A stretch of DNA of 64,000 bases from Aquitalea magnusonii (GCF_003202035.1 NZ_QJKC01000004.1:62001-126000), one strand, 5' to 3'. Positions 1-9,601 are shown, numbered from the stretch's first letter. The notes: generated from the sequence alone by a model not told the origin. Translations and numbers: made by a program.

Positions 1-669
1 ACGGCGCGCATGATGAATGTGGTGAACATGCAACAGAATGCCCTGGGTGAAGTTATCTGCCACCAGGTAATCCAGGATCTCACCGAAATCGACATCCAGC
101 GCCTCGCCCACCGAAATCACGCTGGAAAAACCGATGCCCTTGCTGTCGGCCCAGTCCAGCATGGCGGTACACAAGGCAGAGGACTGCGACACCAGCGCCA
201 TATTGCCCGGCCGCACCTTGCTGGTGTAGTTGGTGGCATTGAAACCGGCCACCGGTCGCATCAGGCCCAGTACATTCGGCCCCAGCACACGGATGCCGTA
301 ATGGCGGGCAATCGAGACCGATTCATTCAGGATCTCGCGCTCCAGCTGTTCGCTGTCGGAAAACTCCTTGGCCAGCAGCACCGCCTTGATGCCCTTCTTG
401 CCACAGTCTTTGATGATGGCCGGCAGGGTGCGGATTGCGGTACACACCACCGCCATATCCACCGCCGCGTCGATCAGGCGTACCGACGGCACGGCCGGAA
501 TGCCACCAACCACTTTGTGATTGAGATTGACCGGAAACAGCTTGCCTTGAAAATTGCCAGCCAGCAGGTTGGCAAACACCGCCTGACCGATGGACCCCGG
601 GGTATCGCTGGCACCGACAACCGCGACATTACGCGGCGAAAAGAGCGAAGTAAGGTAGTGAGGCCTCAT
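1..669 (-). CDS. Pat-type NDP-forming acyl-CoA synthetase / protein lysine acetyltransferase, partial (3' end outside window)
   Basis: The reverse strand reads as an uninterrupted N-terminal CoA-binding (Rossmann) domain of the ADP-forming acyl-CoA synthetase family: after the start comes SLFSPRNVAVVGASDTPGSIG, then a segment around VLGPNVLG, then the start of a succinyl-CoA-ligase-like domain with SQSSALC and a His-rich LLHVHHIHHAR. The last pattern is typical of the large Pat/YfiQ proteins, which acetylate lysines of metabolic enzymes such as acetyl-CoA synthetase. The ATP-grasp and GNAT parts would lie left of base 1, so lysine acetyltransferase activity is inferred from family resemblance only. 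The ATG at 667-669 has no strong ribosome binding site. The gene is divergent from nadA. Confidence 0.75.
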   Translation of the reverse strand, partial: MRPHYLTSLFSPRNVAVVGASDTPGSIGQAVFANLLAGNFQGKLFPVNLNHKVVGGIPAVPSVRLIDAAVDMAVVCTAIRTLPAIIKDCGKKGIKAVLLAKEFSDSEQLEREILNESVSIARHYGIRVLGPNVLGLMRPVAGFNATNYTSKVRPGNMALVSQSSALCTAMLDWADSKGIGFSSVISVGEALDVDFGEILDYLVADNFTQGILLHVHHIHHARR

Positions 670-1154
670 GGCAGTAGTTCCAGTTCTGTTGAATCAAGCA
701 ATAAAGCATCGTTTAAAGGCGCCTTGCCGGATGCCGTGGCAGCTGACGAGCGAAAACCCTTTGTGACACAGCGGCTTGCGTTAACCATGCCGCCATTATT
801 TCCCGATCATGTTGCGACAGTATTGTGCATTGCACAATAAGGAGTAACGATAATACAAATCACCCTCCCCTACTGGCACACAGGCCAGCGCCGCTGCAGG
901 GCAGCAGATCGCCGCGGTTGGCCGCAAGCCATCTTCCCGCAAACATCAACATGTCATGTTGACTTCAGGCAAGCAGCTCACAAATGAATTTTATAGCAAA
1001 GACCAATGGCACCTGACGGACCCGGGGCCGCTTTACTGGTGGTAATCGCACTGCAATATTGCTAATCTTGCCTGCTTGGCAACCCATTGCGTTGCATCGC
1101 AACAAATTCATTCAGCCCGCCCGCAGCACGCTGGCGAGCAGGAGTCAGCCCATC
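670..1154. other. 485-bp divergent intergenic region between pat-like gene and nadA
   Basis: No coding sequence with a plausible ribosome binding site was found. It contains the perfect palindrome at 821-839 (separate entry), a purine-rich AAGGAG at 840-845 that is not followed by a usable start codon, and a ten-base palindrome GCAATATTGC near 1052-1061. A convincing sigma70 promoter for nadA could not be picked out. Confidence 0.5.
821..839. promoter_or_regulatory. Perfect 9-1-9 palindrome, candidate operator
   Basis: TATTGTGCA, a central T, then TGCACAATA: every base of the left arm pairs with the right arm. The core TTGTGCA-T-TGCACAA resembles TGCA-type sites of PHA regulators of the PhaR kind in betaproteobacteria, but that link is from memory. 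It lies about 150 bp upstream of the leftward pat-like gene and 316 bp upstream of nadA, so it could control either. Confidence 0.5.
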
Positions 1155-2072
1155 ATGACGAAGCGCGTCGTCACCCTTGCCCACTACTATACCCAGCCGG
1201 AAATCCAGCAGATGGCTGACAAGGTGGGAGACAGCCTGGAGCTGTCCTTGTACGCCAAAGAAGCCAATGCCGACATCATCGTGTTTGCCGGCGTCCGTTT
1301 CATGGCCGAAACCGCCAAAATCCTCAACCCGCAGGCCGAAGTCATCCTGCCGGATGCAGGCTCCACCTGTTCGCTGGTGACCCAGACGGATGTCACTGCG
1401 CTCAAGGCCTGGCGCGAAAGCCACCCCGACCACGTGCATGTGTCGTACATCAACTCAAGCGCCGAACACAAGGCGCTGTCCGACTGGATTGTCACCAGCC
1501 GCAATGTCGACGACATCATTGCCCACCTGTATGCCGAGGGCAAAAAGGTCATCTTCTCGCCCGATCGCAATATGGGCGGTTATCTGAACGACCAGTACGG
1601 ATACGACATGCCGCTGTGGTCCGCCGTGTGCGAAGTACACGACAAGTTCAATGAAGCCGCACTGGACGAAGCCTTTGCCGCCGCCAGCGGTGAAAAATAC
1701 CTGATCGCCCACCCGGAAAGCCCGCTGCCGGTGTTGAAGAAAGCCGATTACGTCGGCTCCACCTCCGGCATGCTTAACTGGGTCAAAGCGTTCAAGGGTG
1801 ACAGCAAGGCGGTGATTTTCGTCGCTACCGAAGACGGCATTCTCTACAACATGGGCCTGGCCCGCCCGGACCTGGACCTGCGCCAGGCACCGATTTACGC
1901 CGGCTGCCAGTGCAACTCCTGTCCTTACATGAAGATGAATACCATCGAGGCCGTCAAACGCGCCCAGCAAGGCGAGGGCCTGCGCATCGACTACCTCAGC
2001 AGCGCACAGATGGATGCCGCCCGCGTCCCCATTGAACGCATGCTCGACTTCAGCCAGCGCTACTACGCCTGA
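1155..2072 (+). CDS. nadA: Quinolinate synthase NadA
   Basis: Condenses iminoaspartate with dihydroxyacetone phosphate to quinolinate, the first committed NAD precursor; cytosolic 4Fe-4S enzyme. The 305-residue protein opens with [14 protein letters not shown], typical of the family. The expected cysteines are visible: one in DAGSTCSL, one in AVCEVH and the C-terminal set in CQCNSCPY. The start at 1155 was preferred over an upstream in-frame ATG because AGGAG at 1140-1144 sits ten bases before it. This gives a short form, smaller than the roughly 350-residue E. coli enzyme. No nadB or nadC lies next to it, so it appears to be transcribed alone and ends at a terminator. Confidence 0.93.
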   Translation: MTKRVVTLAHYYTQPEIQQMADKVGDSLELSLYAKEANADIIVFAGVRFMAETAKILNPQAEVILPDAGSTCSLVTQTDVTALKAWRESHPDHVHVSYINSSAEHKALSDWIVTSRNVDDIIAHLYAEGKKVIFSPDRNMGGYLNDQYGYDMPLWSAVCEVHDKFNEAALDEAFAAASGEKYLIAHPESPLPVLKKADYVGSTSGMLNWVKAFKGDSKAVIFVATEDGILYNMGLARPDLDLRQAPIYAGCQCNSCPYMKMNTIEAVKRAQQGEGLRIDYLSSAQMDAARVPIERMLDFSQRYYA

Positions 2073-2078
2073 TCATGC

Positions 2079-2104
2079 AAACCCGCCACGGCGGGTTTTT
2101 CTTT
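2079..2104 (+). terminator. Rho-independent terminator after nadA
   Basis: AACCCGC / GCGGGTT stem with a four-base loop followed by TTTTTCTTT, eight bases after the nadA stop codon. Confidence 0.85.
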
Positions 2105-2178
2105 GTCTGTCATGCCGCTGCGGTTTTCCACAGCGCCACGGCAGCGATACAATCAGGCGTCCAACCTGGAAGCACAGC

Positions 2179-2922
2179 ATGAAGTTCCTGATCAGCAATG
2201 ATGACGGCTATTTTTCCCCGGGGATCCGTACCCTGGCCGAAACACTGTCCCGTCATGGAGAGGTTGTCGTCGTGGCCCCCGAGCGAGACCGCAGCGGAGC
2301 CAGCAATTCGCTGACACTGGACAGACCGCTCACCGTACGCCAGGCCGCCAACGGCTTTCACTATGTCAATGGTACACCCACCGACTGTGTGCATCTGGCG
2401 GTAACCGGCCTGCTGGACTTCCGTCCCGACATGATTTTCAGCGGCATCAACCATGGCCCCAATATGGGCGACGACACCATTTACTCCGGTACGGTGGCCG
2501 CCGCCACCGAAGGCTTTCTGCTCGGCATCCCTGCCGTTGCCATCTCGCTGGCCGGCTACAGCGGCCAGCACTTTGCCAGCGCCGCCCAGGTAGCCGATCA
2601 ACTGGTCACCCGCTGCAAACAGCAGCCATTTGCCCAGCCGGTGCTGCTCAATGTCAACGTCCCGGATGTTCCGCCAGAACAGCTGCAAACCATGCAGGTC
2701 ACCCGGCTGGGACGCCGCCATCATGCCGAACCGGTAATCAAAGCAAAGAATCCGCGCGGAGAGACGATATACTGGGTAGGACCGGTCGGCAGCGCACAAG
2801 ATGCCGGCCCAGGCACCGACTTCGCCGCCATCGCGGGCAACCATGTGTCTGTTACCCCGCTGATGCTCGACCTCACCGCTTTCGGCCAACTGGACGGAAT
2901 CAACACATGGCTTCATCCGTGA
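2179..2922 (+). CDS. surE: 5'/3'-nucleotidase SurE
   Basis: Survival protein SurE, a divalent-metal-dependent phosphatase acting on nucleoside 5'- and 3'-monophosphates and implicated in stationary-phase survival. The 247-residue product shows family motifs in order: [11 protein letters not shown] at the N-terminus (metal-binding aspartates), [22 protein letters not shown] and [19 protein letters not shown]. The ATG at 2179 was chosen because the SNDDGY motif follows within eight residues, as in known SurE. Its 3' end overlaps the next gene by 16 bases, so translation is probably coupled. First gene of the surE-pcm-nlpD-rpoS cluster. Confidence 0.95.
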   Translation: MKFLISNDDGYFSPGIRTLAETLSRHGEVVVVAPERDRSGASNSLTLDRPLTVRQAANGFHYVNGTPTDCVHLAVTGLLDFRPDMIFSGINHGPNMGDDTIYSGTVAAATEGFLLGIPAVAISLAGYSGQHFASAAQVADQLVTRCKQQPFAQPVLLNVNVPDVPPEQLQTMQVTRLGRRHHAEPVIKAKNPRGETIYWVGPVGSAQDAGPGTDFAAIAGNHVSVTPLMLDLTAFGQLDGINTWLHP

Positions 2923-3575
2923 CACAAGACAGTCAGGCTTATGGCATGCTGTCAGATCGAACCCGCAAGCGCATGGTAGAACGCTTGCGCCAGGCTGGCG
3001 TACAGGACGAGCGAGTGCTCAATGCCATGTCCGAAGTCCCGCGCCACCTGTTTGTCGATCAGGCACTGGCCACGCGCGCCTATGACGATGTGTCCCTCCC
3101 CATCGGCCACGGCCAGACCATCTCGCAGCCACATACCGTGGCCCGGATGACTGAAATCCTGCTGGCCGGACGCAAACCGGGGAAAATACTGGAAATCGGC
3201 ACTGGCTGCGGCTATCAGACCGCCGTACTGTTGAAGACCGGGGCCGAGGTGTACTCCATTGAACGACTTGGCGTTCTGCTGGACAAAGCAAGACGCAATC
3301 TGCGGGCGGCCAAGCTGGTGCACGCACGGCTGGTACACGGCGATGGCCACTTCGGCTTGGCGGAAGCCGCACCGTTCGAAGGCATCATCATGACCGCTGC
3401 AGCACGCAATATTCCGGAAGCACTGGTCGAGCAGATGGCGGAAGGCGGGCGTCTGATCATGCCCGTTGGCGATACCGAACAGCATTTGTGGTTGCTGGAG
3501 AAGACGACGCAAGGCTTGCAAAAGACCCGGCTGGATCCGGTGAAATTTGTCCCACTATTGCCCGGCCGTAACTAA
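2907..3575 (+). CDS. pcm: Protein-L-isoaspartate O-methyltransferase
   Basis: Methylates L-isoaspartyl residues from spontaneous Asn/Asp damage, using S-adenosylmethionine, to start their repair. The 222-residue product has the family layout: an N-terminal helical part with [17 protein letters not shown] and [10 protein letters not shown], substrate-loop residues in [11 protein letters not shown], and SAM-binding motif I in [15 protein letters not shown]. The start codon lies inside surE in another frame. Lysine/isoaspartate repair next to surE and rpoS is the standard gammaproteobacterial and betaproteobacterial arrangement for stationary-phase maintenance. Confidence 0.95.
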   Translation: MASSVTQDSQAYGMLSDRTRKRMVERLRQAGVQDERVLNAMSEVPRHLFVDQALATRAYDDVSLPIGHGQTISQPHTVARMTEILLAGRKPGKILEIGTGCGYQTAVLLKTGAEVYSIERLGVLLDKARRNLRAAKLVHARLVHGDGHFGLAEAAPFEGIIMTAAARNIPEALVEQMAEGGRLIMPVGDTEQHLWLLEKTTQGLQKTRLDPVKFVPLLPGRN

Positions 3576-3611
3576 CTCTTGCAAAAACACCACACATAAC
3601 CTGTCAAATGA

Positions 3612-3641
3612 TTTACAAAACCCAACTAACTGACATATAAA
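3612..3641 (+). promoter_or_regulatory. Candidate sigma70 promoter before nlpD
   Basis: TTTACA at 3612-3617 and TATAAA at 3636-3641 with an 18-bp spacer. The predicted transcription start falls only about four bases before the nlpD ATG, so the transcript would be almost leaderless. Confidence 0.4.
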
Positions 3642-3651
3642 ATCTCCAGGC

Positions 3652-4746
3652 ATGCATAAACAGCATTCAAAGCGTTGGCTTGCGGCGTCACTGACGGCCG
3701 CCGTTCTTACCGGCTGCAGCAGCATGGCGCAACAAGCAGCACCGGTAGAATCCGCCCGCCCGGCCCAGATCGCCGCGGGTACTGGCATCAGCAAATCGGC
3801 TCCCGCACCGGTCGCCGAAGTCGCCGTGGCCAGCCCCTACCAGAGTAGTGGCAGCCTGGCTGCCAAACCGGTGCAATCTGGCGCTGGCGAAAAGACCCAT
3901 GTGGTACAACCAGGTGAAAACCTGTATCGCATCTCGCTGAACAACGGGTTGAAGTACAAGGATGTTGCGGCATGGAACAATCTGCCGGACACCAATATCA
4001 AGGTCGGTCAGGTCTTGCGCCTGACACCACCGGATTCGACCGGCAATACGGTGCCGCCCACTGCGGCCAAAACGGCGGAAACCGTAACGGTAGTGCAGCA
4101 AAGTTCGCGTAATACTGCTGTAGTAGAAAATGGTAATCCGGCAGCGACGAGCAGCAAGAACTACCCCAAAGCGCTCAAACTGCCCTACTCGGAAGAGGCA
4201 GCCCGGAGTCTGGCACAACAAAGCGAAGGTAGTGCCGGCAAGAAGGCGGTGATCGGCAAAAACAGCAGCGCTTCAGCTCCGATCGCACAAGCCGATAAAA
4301 AGGACAGTAGCTCCCCAGCGGCATTATCGGAAAATAAGAACAAAATAGAAGAAAAATCGCAGACAGCGCTAGGCGAAGACGCAGTCGCCTGGATCTGGCC
4401 GACCGAAGGCAAGGTGATCCGGGCTTATTCGGACAGCAACAAGGGGCTGGACATCAGTGGCCGCACAGGCCAGGCCGTCATCGCAGCCGGCGATGGCAAA
4501 GTGGTATACAGCGGGAATGGCTTGAGGGGCTACGGCAAGCTCATCATCATCAAACACAACAAAACATTCCTGTCTGCGTACGCACACAACAGCCAGTTAC
4601 TGGTGAAGGAGGGGCAAAGTGTCAAGAAAGGGCAGAAGATTGCCGAAATGGGCAATACCGATGCCGATCAGGTAAAACTGCACTTCGAGATTCGCCGTTT
4701 CGGGAAACCGGTAGATCCGATGCAGTACCTAGACAACAAATCCTGA
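3652..4746 (+). CDS. nlpD: NlpD-type lipoprotein, LysM and degenerate M23 domain
   Basis: Outer-membrane lipoprotein that in E. coli activates the cell-wall amidase AmiC during daughter-cell separation. The 364-residue product has a lipobox LTGC with Cys22, a LysM peptidoglycan-binding domain at about 80-126 ([14 protein letters not shown]), a low-complexity linker rich in Ser, Ala and Lys, and an M23 fold at about 262-358 ([34 protein letters not shown]). The first zinc-ligand His of active M23 peptidases is not present before GLDIS. It is therefore probably an activator rather than a peptidase, as known for NlpD. The main rpoS promoter often lies within this gene in relatives; I did not locate it here. 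Confidence 0.9.
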   Translation: MHKQHSKRWLAASLTAAVLTGCSSMAQQAAPVESARPAQIAAGTGISKSAPAPVAEVAVASPYQSSGSLAAKPVQSGAGEKTHVVQPGENLYRISLNNGLKYKDVAAWNNLPDTNIKVGQVLRLTPPDSTGNTVPPTAAKTAETVTVVQQSSRNTAVVENGNPAATSSKNYPKALKLPYSEEAARSLAQQSEGSAGKKAVIGKNSSASAPIAQADKKDSSSPAALSENKNKIEEKSQTALGEDAVAWIWPTEGKVIRAYSDSNKGLDISGRTGQAVIAAGDGKVVYSGNGLRGYGKLIIIKHNKTFLSAYAHNSQLLVKEGQSVKKGQKIAEMGNTDADQVKLHFEIRRFGKPVDPMQYLDNKS

Positions 4747-4756
4747 GCAGGGGTAT

Positions 4757-4790
4757 TTCCCCCTGCAAGGAACCACCGTAGCGGGGGGAA
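4757..4790 (+). promoter_or_regulatory. Predicted hairpin sequestering the rpoS ribosome binding site
   Basis: TTCCCCCTGC at 4757-4766 can pair with GCGGGGGGAA at 4781-4790: ten base pairs including one G-U. This buries the G-run that serves as Shine-Dalgarno sequence, which ends two bases before the rpoS ATG at 4793. The 14-base loop carries an exposed AAGGAA at 4767-4772. Confidence 0.6.
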
Positions 4791-4792
4791 TC

Positions 4793-5740
4793 ATGAGCCA
4801 AGACAGCGATATCCTTGAAGAAGAGGAAATTCTTGAAGAAGAAGCCGTAGAAGAAGCAGCTGCCGAAGCAGATGCCGAAGAAGCGGCGGAGCGTCAAAGT
4901 GTTACCGAAGAGGTAGCAGATGTCACTCAGATCTATCTGAACGATATCGGCAACAATGCCTTGCTGACACCGGCCCAGGAGCTGGCGCTGGCCCGACGTG
5001 TGGTGGCGGGAGAGTTTGAAGCCCGGCAAAAGATGATCGAGCACAACCTGCGCCTGGTGGTCAACATTGCCAAACACTACATCAACCGTGGCCTTGCCCT
5101 GCTCGATCTGATCGAAGAAGGCAATATCGGCCTGATGCACGCGCTGGAAAAGTTCGACCCGGAACGCGGTTTCCGTTTCTCCACCTACGCCACCTGGTGG
5201 ATCCGGCAGAGCATCGAGCGCGCCATCATGAACCAGTCGCGCACCATCCGCCTGCCGGTGCATGTGATCAAGGAGCTCAACGTCTATCTGCGCGCCTCGC
5301 GCCATCTGGAAAGCCAGATCGGCCGTGAACCGACGCTGGACGAAATCGCTCACCTGGTCGGCAAGCCGGTGGAGGATGTGCGCAAGGTGATGAACCTGAA
5401 TGAGCGCATGGCCTCACTGGATGCACCGCTGGATATCGATCCCATGCTGTCGATTGGTGAATCGATCCCGGACGAGCAGCATGAAGAGCCGGAAATCCAG
5501 TTGCACAACAGCCAGCTGGAAATGTTTGTCAAAGACTGGCTATCCCAGCTGAACGAGAAGCAGTGCATGGTGATAGAGCGCCGTTACGGCTTGAATGGCC
5601 ATGAAATCTGCACGCTGGAAGAACTGGCCGCCGCCTTGAACCTGACCCGCGAGCGGGTACGGCAGATTCAGATCGAAGGCCTGGAGCAACTGCGCCGCAT
5701 CCTGCGTCGCAAGGGTATTTCCCGCGACTTCCTGCTGTAA
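4793..5740 (+). CDS. rpoS: RNA polymerase sigma factor RpoS
   Basis: General stress and stationary-phase sigma factor. In the 315-residue product a very acidic N-terminus (about residues 5-35, dominated by Glu and Ala) precedes region 1.2 ([19 protein letters not shown]), region 2 ([52 protein letters not shown]), region 3 and region 4 ([19 protein letters not shown]). RpoS rather than RpoD is indicated by the length, by the absence of the large region 1.1 insert and by the surE-pcm-nlpD context. Immediately upstream lies a hairpin that can hide its ribosome binding site, suggesting translational control. A terminator follows. Confidence 0.96.
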   Translation: MSQDSDILEEEEILEEEAVEEAAAEADAEEAAERQSVTEEVADVTQIYLNDIGNNALLTPAQELALARRVVAGEFEARQKMIEHNLRLVVNIAKHYINRGLALLDLIEEGNIGLMHALEKFDPERGFRFSTYATWWIRQSIERAIMNQSRTIRLPVHVIKELNVYLRASRHLESQIGREPTLDEIAHLVGKPVEDVRKVMNLNERMASLDAPLDIDPMLSIGESIPDEQHEEPEIQLHNSQLEMFVKDWLSQLNEKQCMVIERRYGLNGHEICTLEELAAALNLTRERVRQIQIEGLEQLRRILRRKGISRDFLL

Positions 5741-5765
5741 GCCGCCACCCAGTACTCAGCCGGTT

Positions 5766-5795
5766 TCAGCCCCGCCCCTGGCGGGGCTGTTTCAT
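5766..5795 (+). terminator. Terminator between rpoS and the convergent transglutaminase gene
   Basis: AGCCCCGC / GCGGGGCT eight-base-pair stem (5768-5775 with 5781-5788), followed by a short U-rich GTTTCATT on the rpoS side. Confidence 0.65.
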
Positions 5796-7732
5796 TGACG
5801 GCCGGGGCGAAAGGCTTTGACCCGACGCAACCATTGCCGGGCCTGTTGCGGCGCTGCAGGCTGCCGATAACGCATGGCGGCATACTCTTTCAGCAGGGCC
5901 TTGAGCTGGCGGTAATCCGGCTCGGGCAGGCGACGCGCCTTGTTCAATATATCCAGCGGGCCATCACTGTCCACCACCACGATGCCCATGGCTGCAAGAG
6001 CCTGCACCAGCCGATGCCTCCCCTGCTGCAAGGGTGGCACCGAAGGCCGGCGGCGCCACAACAGCAACAAGGGCAGGCAGGCCAGGCTGCCGCCGATCAG
6101 CACCGCCCGCAGTACTGTGCCACTGTCAACCTGGTCGCCCAGGCCCAGCCAGCGATACAGATTAAGCTGCTTGCCGGCATCATAGCCCACCACCCATTGC
6201 TGCCAGGCAAAGCCGGCAGCCTGCCAGTTTTGCTGCACACGCAATAACCAGCCCGGCATGCTGCGCCCCAGTACGGGCAGCTGCGGCTGCATGGCGGGGA
6301 TGCTCTGGCTGACCCCCTGCGCCACCCGGTCGGGTGCCACGGCGGCCGTCGGGTCTACCCGCAGCCATTCACCGCTTTCGGCCAGCCAGATTTCCACCCA
6401 GGCGTGGGCATCGGATGATCTGACCTGCCAGAACTGCCCTACCGGATTGAACTGCCCGCCCTGATAGCCGGTGACGATGCGCGCCGGCATGCCGGCAGCT
6501 CGCGCCATGAAGGCCAGCGCCGAGGCATAGTGCTCACAAAAGCCCTGCCGGCTGGAGAACATGAATTGATCAATGCCGTCCTCGCTGTTCAGCAAAGGCG
6601 GCTGCAAGGTGTAGGCAAAACCTCCCAGACGGAAATACTGCAAGGCGGTACGGATAAAGCCGGCCCCATCCCCTCCCTGTGCACGCCACTGCAAGGCCAG
6701 CTGGCGGCTGGCCGGATTACCAGGCGGCAAATGGCGGTAGAAATCCTGATCGGCCCGGCTGAGCACGGTACGGTAATGGCCGGCGAGCAGGCTTTCCGCC
6801 TGAAAACGGAACAGTTCGTCACCGTCACGCGCCAGTTTGAACAGATTACCCGGCTCCAGCACACCGCCGGCCGGCGCGGTCACCGTGTATTCCAGCAACG
6901 GCAGACGCGCTTTGCTGGGCTTGCCCGTCAGACTGTATGACACCAGCCGGCCGCCCTGCCACCGCACGGTCTCGCTGCTCAGGCCACGGACGTTCTGCCA
7001 GCGCCGCCCATCGAAATCATCAAAAATCATGATGCGCCAATACATCTCGCTCACCGCAGGAACCCGCTCGGCAAACACCACCGAGAATGCCGGCTCCTGT
7101 TGCTGCACCAGTTGACTGATGCTACCCGGCTCCATGCTATCGGACAGGCCGGTGCCGGCGACATGCTGGTCATGCGGCATGCTCCACAGCGGCCCGGGCA
7201 GGCGCGGCATCACCACGAACAGCACCAGCATCAGCGGCAGTGACAATGACAGCGCCTGCATGGCGCTACGCAGGCTGCCCTCCACCATTTCGCCGGAGAG
7301 GATCAACATGGCCCAGGTCAGCGCCAGCAAGCTGATGGCCAGCCACACCGCGGCCAGCGGCGACTGGTCGAACAACAAGGGCATGGCCGCCAGGAAGAAG
7401 CCCAAAGCCAGCAATACCTGCCAGTCTCGCTGCTGGCGTGACTCGAAACTCTTGAAGCCCAGCAACAGGATCAGCAAGGCAGCCCCACCTTCACGGCCCA
7501 CCAGCGTGTTCAGGCTGAGCCATAGCCCGCCTATGGCCAGCAGCAGCAAGGGCAGCAGCAAGTAGAGCGAGGGCAGGACGGCCTGACGGCGCAGCAGCAC
7601 AGCACGCAAAGCCAGCATGCACAGCACCAGCATGGGCAGCCACGGCGGCAACAACAGTAATAGCGGCAGGATGACCAGGGCCACGGCCAGCAGTACTGCC
7701 ATTTCACCTTGTCGCAACAATGATCGGATCAT
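5792..7732 (-). CDS. TgpA-family membrane transglutaminase-like protein (DUF3488)
   Basis: 646-residue membrane protein. Several hydrophobic helices in the first about 180 residues are followed by a large periplasmic part and one more helix near residue 560. The transglutaminase-like core is intact: C399 in GFCEHYASAL, H443 in SDAHAWVEIW and D460 in RVDPTAA form the expected Cys-His-Asp triad. Family members such as Pseudomonas TgpA carry periplasmic transglutaminase activity; the natural substrate is not generally known. The start ATG overlaps the stop of the upstream DUF58 gene by four bases. It is the last gene of a moxR-DUF58-tgpA operon. Confidence 0.88.
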   Translation of the reverse strand: MIRSLLRQGEMAVLLAVALVILPLLLLLPPWLPMLVLCMLALRAVLLRRQAVLPSLYLLLPLLLLAIGGLWLSLNTLVGREGGAALLILLLGFKSFESRQQRDWQVLLALGFFLAAMPLLFDQSPLAAVWLAISLLALTWAMLILSGEMVEGSLRSAMQALSLSLPLMLVLFVVMPRLPGPLWSMPHDQHVAGTGLSDSMEPGSISQLVQQQEPAFSVVFAERVPAVSEMYWRIMIFDDFDGRRWQNVRGLSSETVRWQGGRLVSYSLTGKPSKARLPLLEYTVTAPAGGVLEPGNLFKLARDGDELFRFQAESLLAGHYRTVLSRADQDFYRHLPPGNPASRQLALQWRAQGGDGAGFIRTALQYFRLGGFAYTLQPPLLNSEDGIDQFMFSSRQGFCEHYASALAFMARAAGMPARIVTGYQGGQFNPVGQFWQVRSSDAHAWVEIWLAESGEWLRVDPTAAVAPDRVAQGVSQSIPAMQPQLPVLGRSMPGWLLRVQQNWQAAGFAWQQWVVGYDAGKQLNLYRWLGLGDQVDSGTVLRAVLIGGSLACLPLLLLWRRRPSVPPLQQGRHRLVQALAAMGIVVVDSDGPLDILNKARRLPEPDYRQLKALLKEYAAMRYRQPAAPQQARQWLRRVKAFRPGRQ

Positions 7733-8679
7733 GATGGAAGCTGGAACTCCGCCAGGGCCGCCAGCGCCAGCTCACGCTGCTGCGGCTGCGGCTCGATCAG
7801 CACGCCAGGCAAGTGCAGACGGTAATGCTGACCGGCTTTTTCACATTGCTGCACCCGCCAGCACAAGCGGGACAGCCGGCTTTCCACATCCACGGTGGCC
7901 GGGTAATCCTGCCAGGCCAGCTGGCGTATCGACTGGCCTCTGGGTTGGCTGGCAAAGCGCTTGCTCACCAGTACATCACGCCGTGCCAGTACGCTCCAGG
8001 CAATCTGGCGCGGCGTATCGCCCTGACGGTATTCGGCCAGATGGGAAAAATCCTCCTCATCATCTCCGCTCTGCCGGCCACTGCCCTGTTCGCTGTGCAG
8101 ATCATTGCGTTCCCGATCGGGCACCGGCAAAGGATAGGCCAGCACATGGCCATCCGGTCGCAGCCAGGCAAATGCGCGCATCAGGCCGAACGGTGCCGTG
8201 CTCCACAGCTGCAAGGCAGGGTAAGCATGACGACCACGGCGAGCCAGCAACAAGGGTAGCGCCAGCGACTGGCTGCTGCCGGCAGCCAGCAGGCAGGACA
8301 GGGGCTCGCCTTCCTGCCCGGCGCGTAATTGCAGGCGGCGCGCCAGGGCAGAGTCATTGTCCAGTCGTATCCGGCAATCGGCATGCTGTCCGACAAAGAC
8401 CCCCTCGCCTGGCAGCACCGTCCAGCTCAGGCCGGACAACTGGCGGTAAGCCATCAGTACGGCCACCAGCATCAGGCCGATGATCCAGAACGCCAGCGCA
8501 TAGGCCAGGCTGACCGCGTAATTGAGCGCACCCACCCATACTGCCAGCGCCACCAGCAACAGCAGCAGGCCAAAGCGGGTGGGCAGCAGATAAATACGCT
8601 TCTGCCCCAGCCGGCCAGCCCGCTGCAATGGCAGGCGGCCCAGCAGCCAGCGCTGCAGCGACTTACGGAATAGCAACAT
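7729..8679 (-). CDS. DUF58 domain protein (MoxR-associated)
   Basis: 316-residue protein with two adjacent membrane helices near residues 35-75, then a beta-rich stretch and the DUF58 region around EYRQGDTPRQIAWSVLARRD, whose R-x-G-D-x-x-R-x-I-x-W pattern is the family signature. DUF58 proteins have a von Willebrand A-like fold and are nearly always encoded beside a MoxR ATPase, probably as its client or adaptor; the biochemical role is unknown. It overlaps moxR by 17 bases and the transglutaminase gene by four, indicating a tightly coupled operon. Confidence 0.88.
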   Translation of the reverse strand: MLLFRKSLQRWLLGRLPLQRAGRLGQKRIYLLPTRFGLLLLLVALAVWVGALNYAVSLAYALAFWIIGLMLVAVLMAYRQLSGLSWTVLPGEGVFVGQHADCRIRLDNDSALARRLQLRAGQEGEPLSCLLAAGSSQSLALPLLLARRGRHAYPALQLWSTAPFGLMRAFAWLRPDGHVLAYPLPVPDRERNDLHSEQGSGRQSGDDEEDFSHLAEYRQGDTPRQIAWSVLARRDVLVSKRFASQPRGQSIRQLAWQDYPATVDVESRLSRLCWRVQQCEKAGQHYRLHLPGVLIEPQPQQRELALAALAEFQLPS

Positions 8680-9562
8680 GATCCAGCAGCTTGTTCAGGC
8701 TGCCCAATGCATCACCGCTCAAGCCCAGCCGATGGCCGGCGACATGGGGAAAGACTGCTTTCACGTCTTCCGGCAAGACGTGATCGCGCCCTTCCAGCAA
8801 TGCCCAGGCGCGGGCTGCCGCCAGTAGCGCCAGACCGGCACGCGGGCTGAGCCCGGTCAGATAACTGCGCTCCTGCCGGGTCGCCTGCAACAGCGCCAGC
8901 ACGTAATCGGCCAGATCGGGGGTGACGGTCAGCGCGGCGGCTTTGTTCTGCAACATCAGCAAGTCTGCTGCCGTCAGGGTGGCACCGATATCGGCCAGCA
9001 GGGTACGCCGGTCCTGTCCCAGCAACAGGGCACGCTCGGCCTCGGGCGGCGGATAACCCAGCGAGATGCGCATCAGGAAACGGTCCAGTTGCGACTCCGG
9101 CAAGGGGAAAGTGCCCAATTGCTCGGAAGGGTTCTGCGTGGCGATGACAAAAAATGGCGTCGGCAGCGGATGGCTTTCACCATCGATGGACACCTGGCGC
9201 TCTTCCATGGCCTCCAGCAAGGCGGATTGCACCTTGGGCGAGGCACGGTTGATTTCATCCGCCAGCAACAGCTGGCTGAACACCGGCCCCTGGTGGAAGC
9301 GGAAACTGGCGGTTTCACGCTGATAGATGTTGACGCCGAGAATGTCGGCCGGCAGCAGGTCACTGGTGAACTGCACACGCTGATAATGCAGGCCCAGCAC
9401 GGCAGCCAGCCCATGCGCCAGCGTGGTTTTGCCCACGCCGGGCAGGTCTTCGATCAGCAGGTGACCACGGGCGATCAGGCAGGCCAGCGCCAGCCGGATG
9501 GCGCGCGGCTTGCCCAGAATTAGTGTGTTCAGTTGACGATAGGCAAGGCTGAGTGATTGCAT
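8663..9562 (-). CDS. MoxR-family AAA+ ATPase
   Basis: 299-residue AAA+ ATPase. Walker A is GVGKTTLAHGLA, Walker B is LLADEINRASPK, sensor 1 lies in FVIATQNPSEQLGTFPLPESQLDRF, and an arginine-rich C-terminal helical lid contains YLTGLSPRAGLAL. MoxR ATPases act as chaperone-like factors for enzyme or envelope-complex maturation. The ATG at 9560-9562 was preferred over a more upstream codon because it starts the conserved N-terminal helix directly. First gene of the operon with the DUF58 and TgpA-like genes, divergent from the deacetylase gene. Confidence 0.9.
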   Translation of the reverse strand: MQSLSLAYRQLNTLILGKPRAIRLALACLIARGHLLIEDLPGVGKTTLAHGLAAVLGLHYQRVQFTSDLLPADILGVNIYQRETASFRFHQGPVFSQLLLADEINRASPKVQSALLEAMEERQVSIDGESHPLPTPFFVIATQNPSEQLGTFPLPESQLDRFLMRISLGYPPPEAERALLLGQDRRTLLADIGATLTAADLLMLQNKAAALTVTPDLADYVLALLQATRQERSYLTGLSPRAGLALLAAARAWALLEGRDHVLPEDVKAVFPHVAGHRLGLSGDALGSLNKLLDHVAIP

Positions 9563-9601
9563 TTGGACCCGGTTGCGCGCAGTATTTATCGAAAAGACAT
9601 A

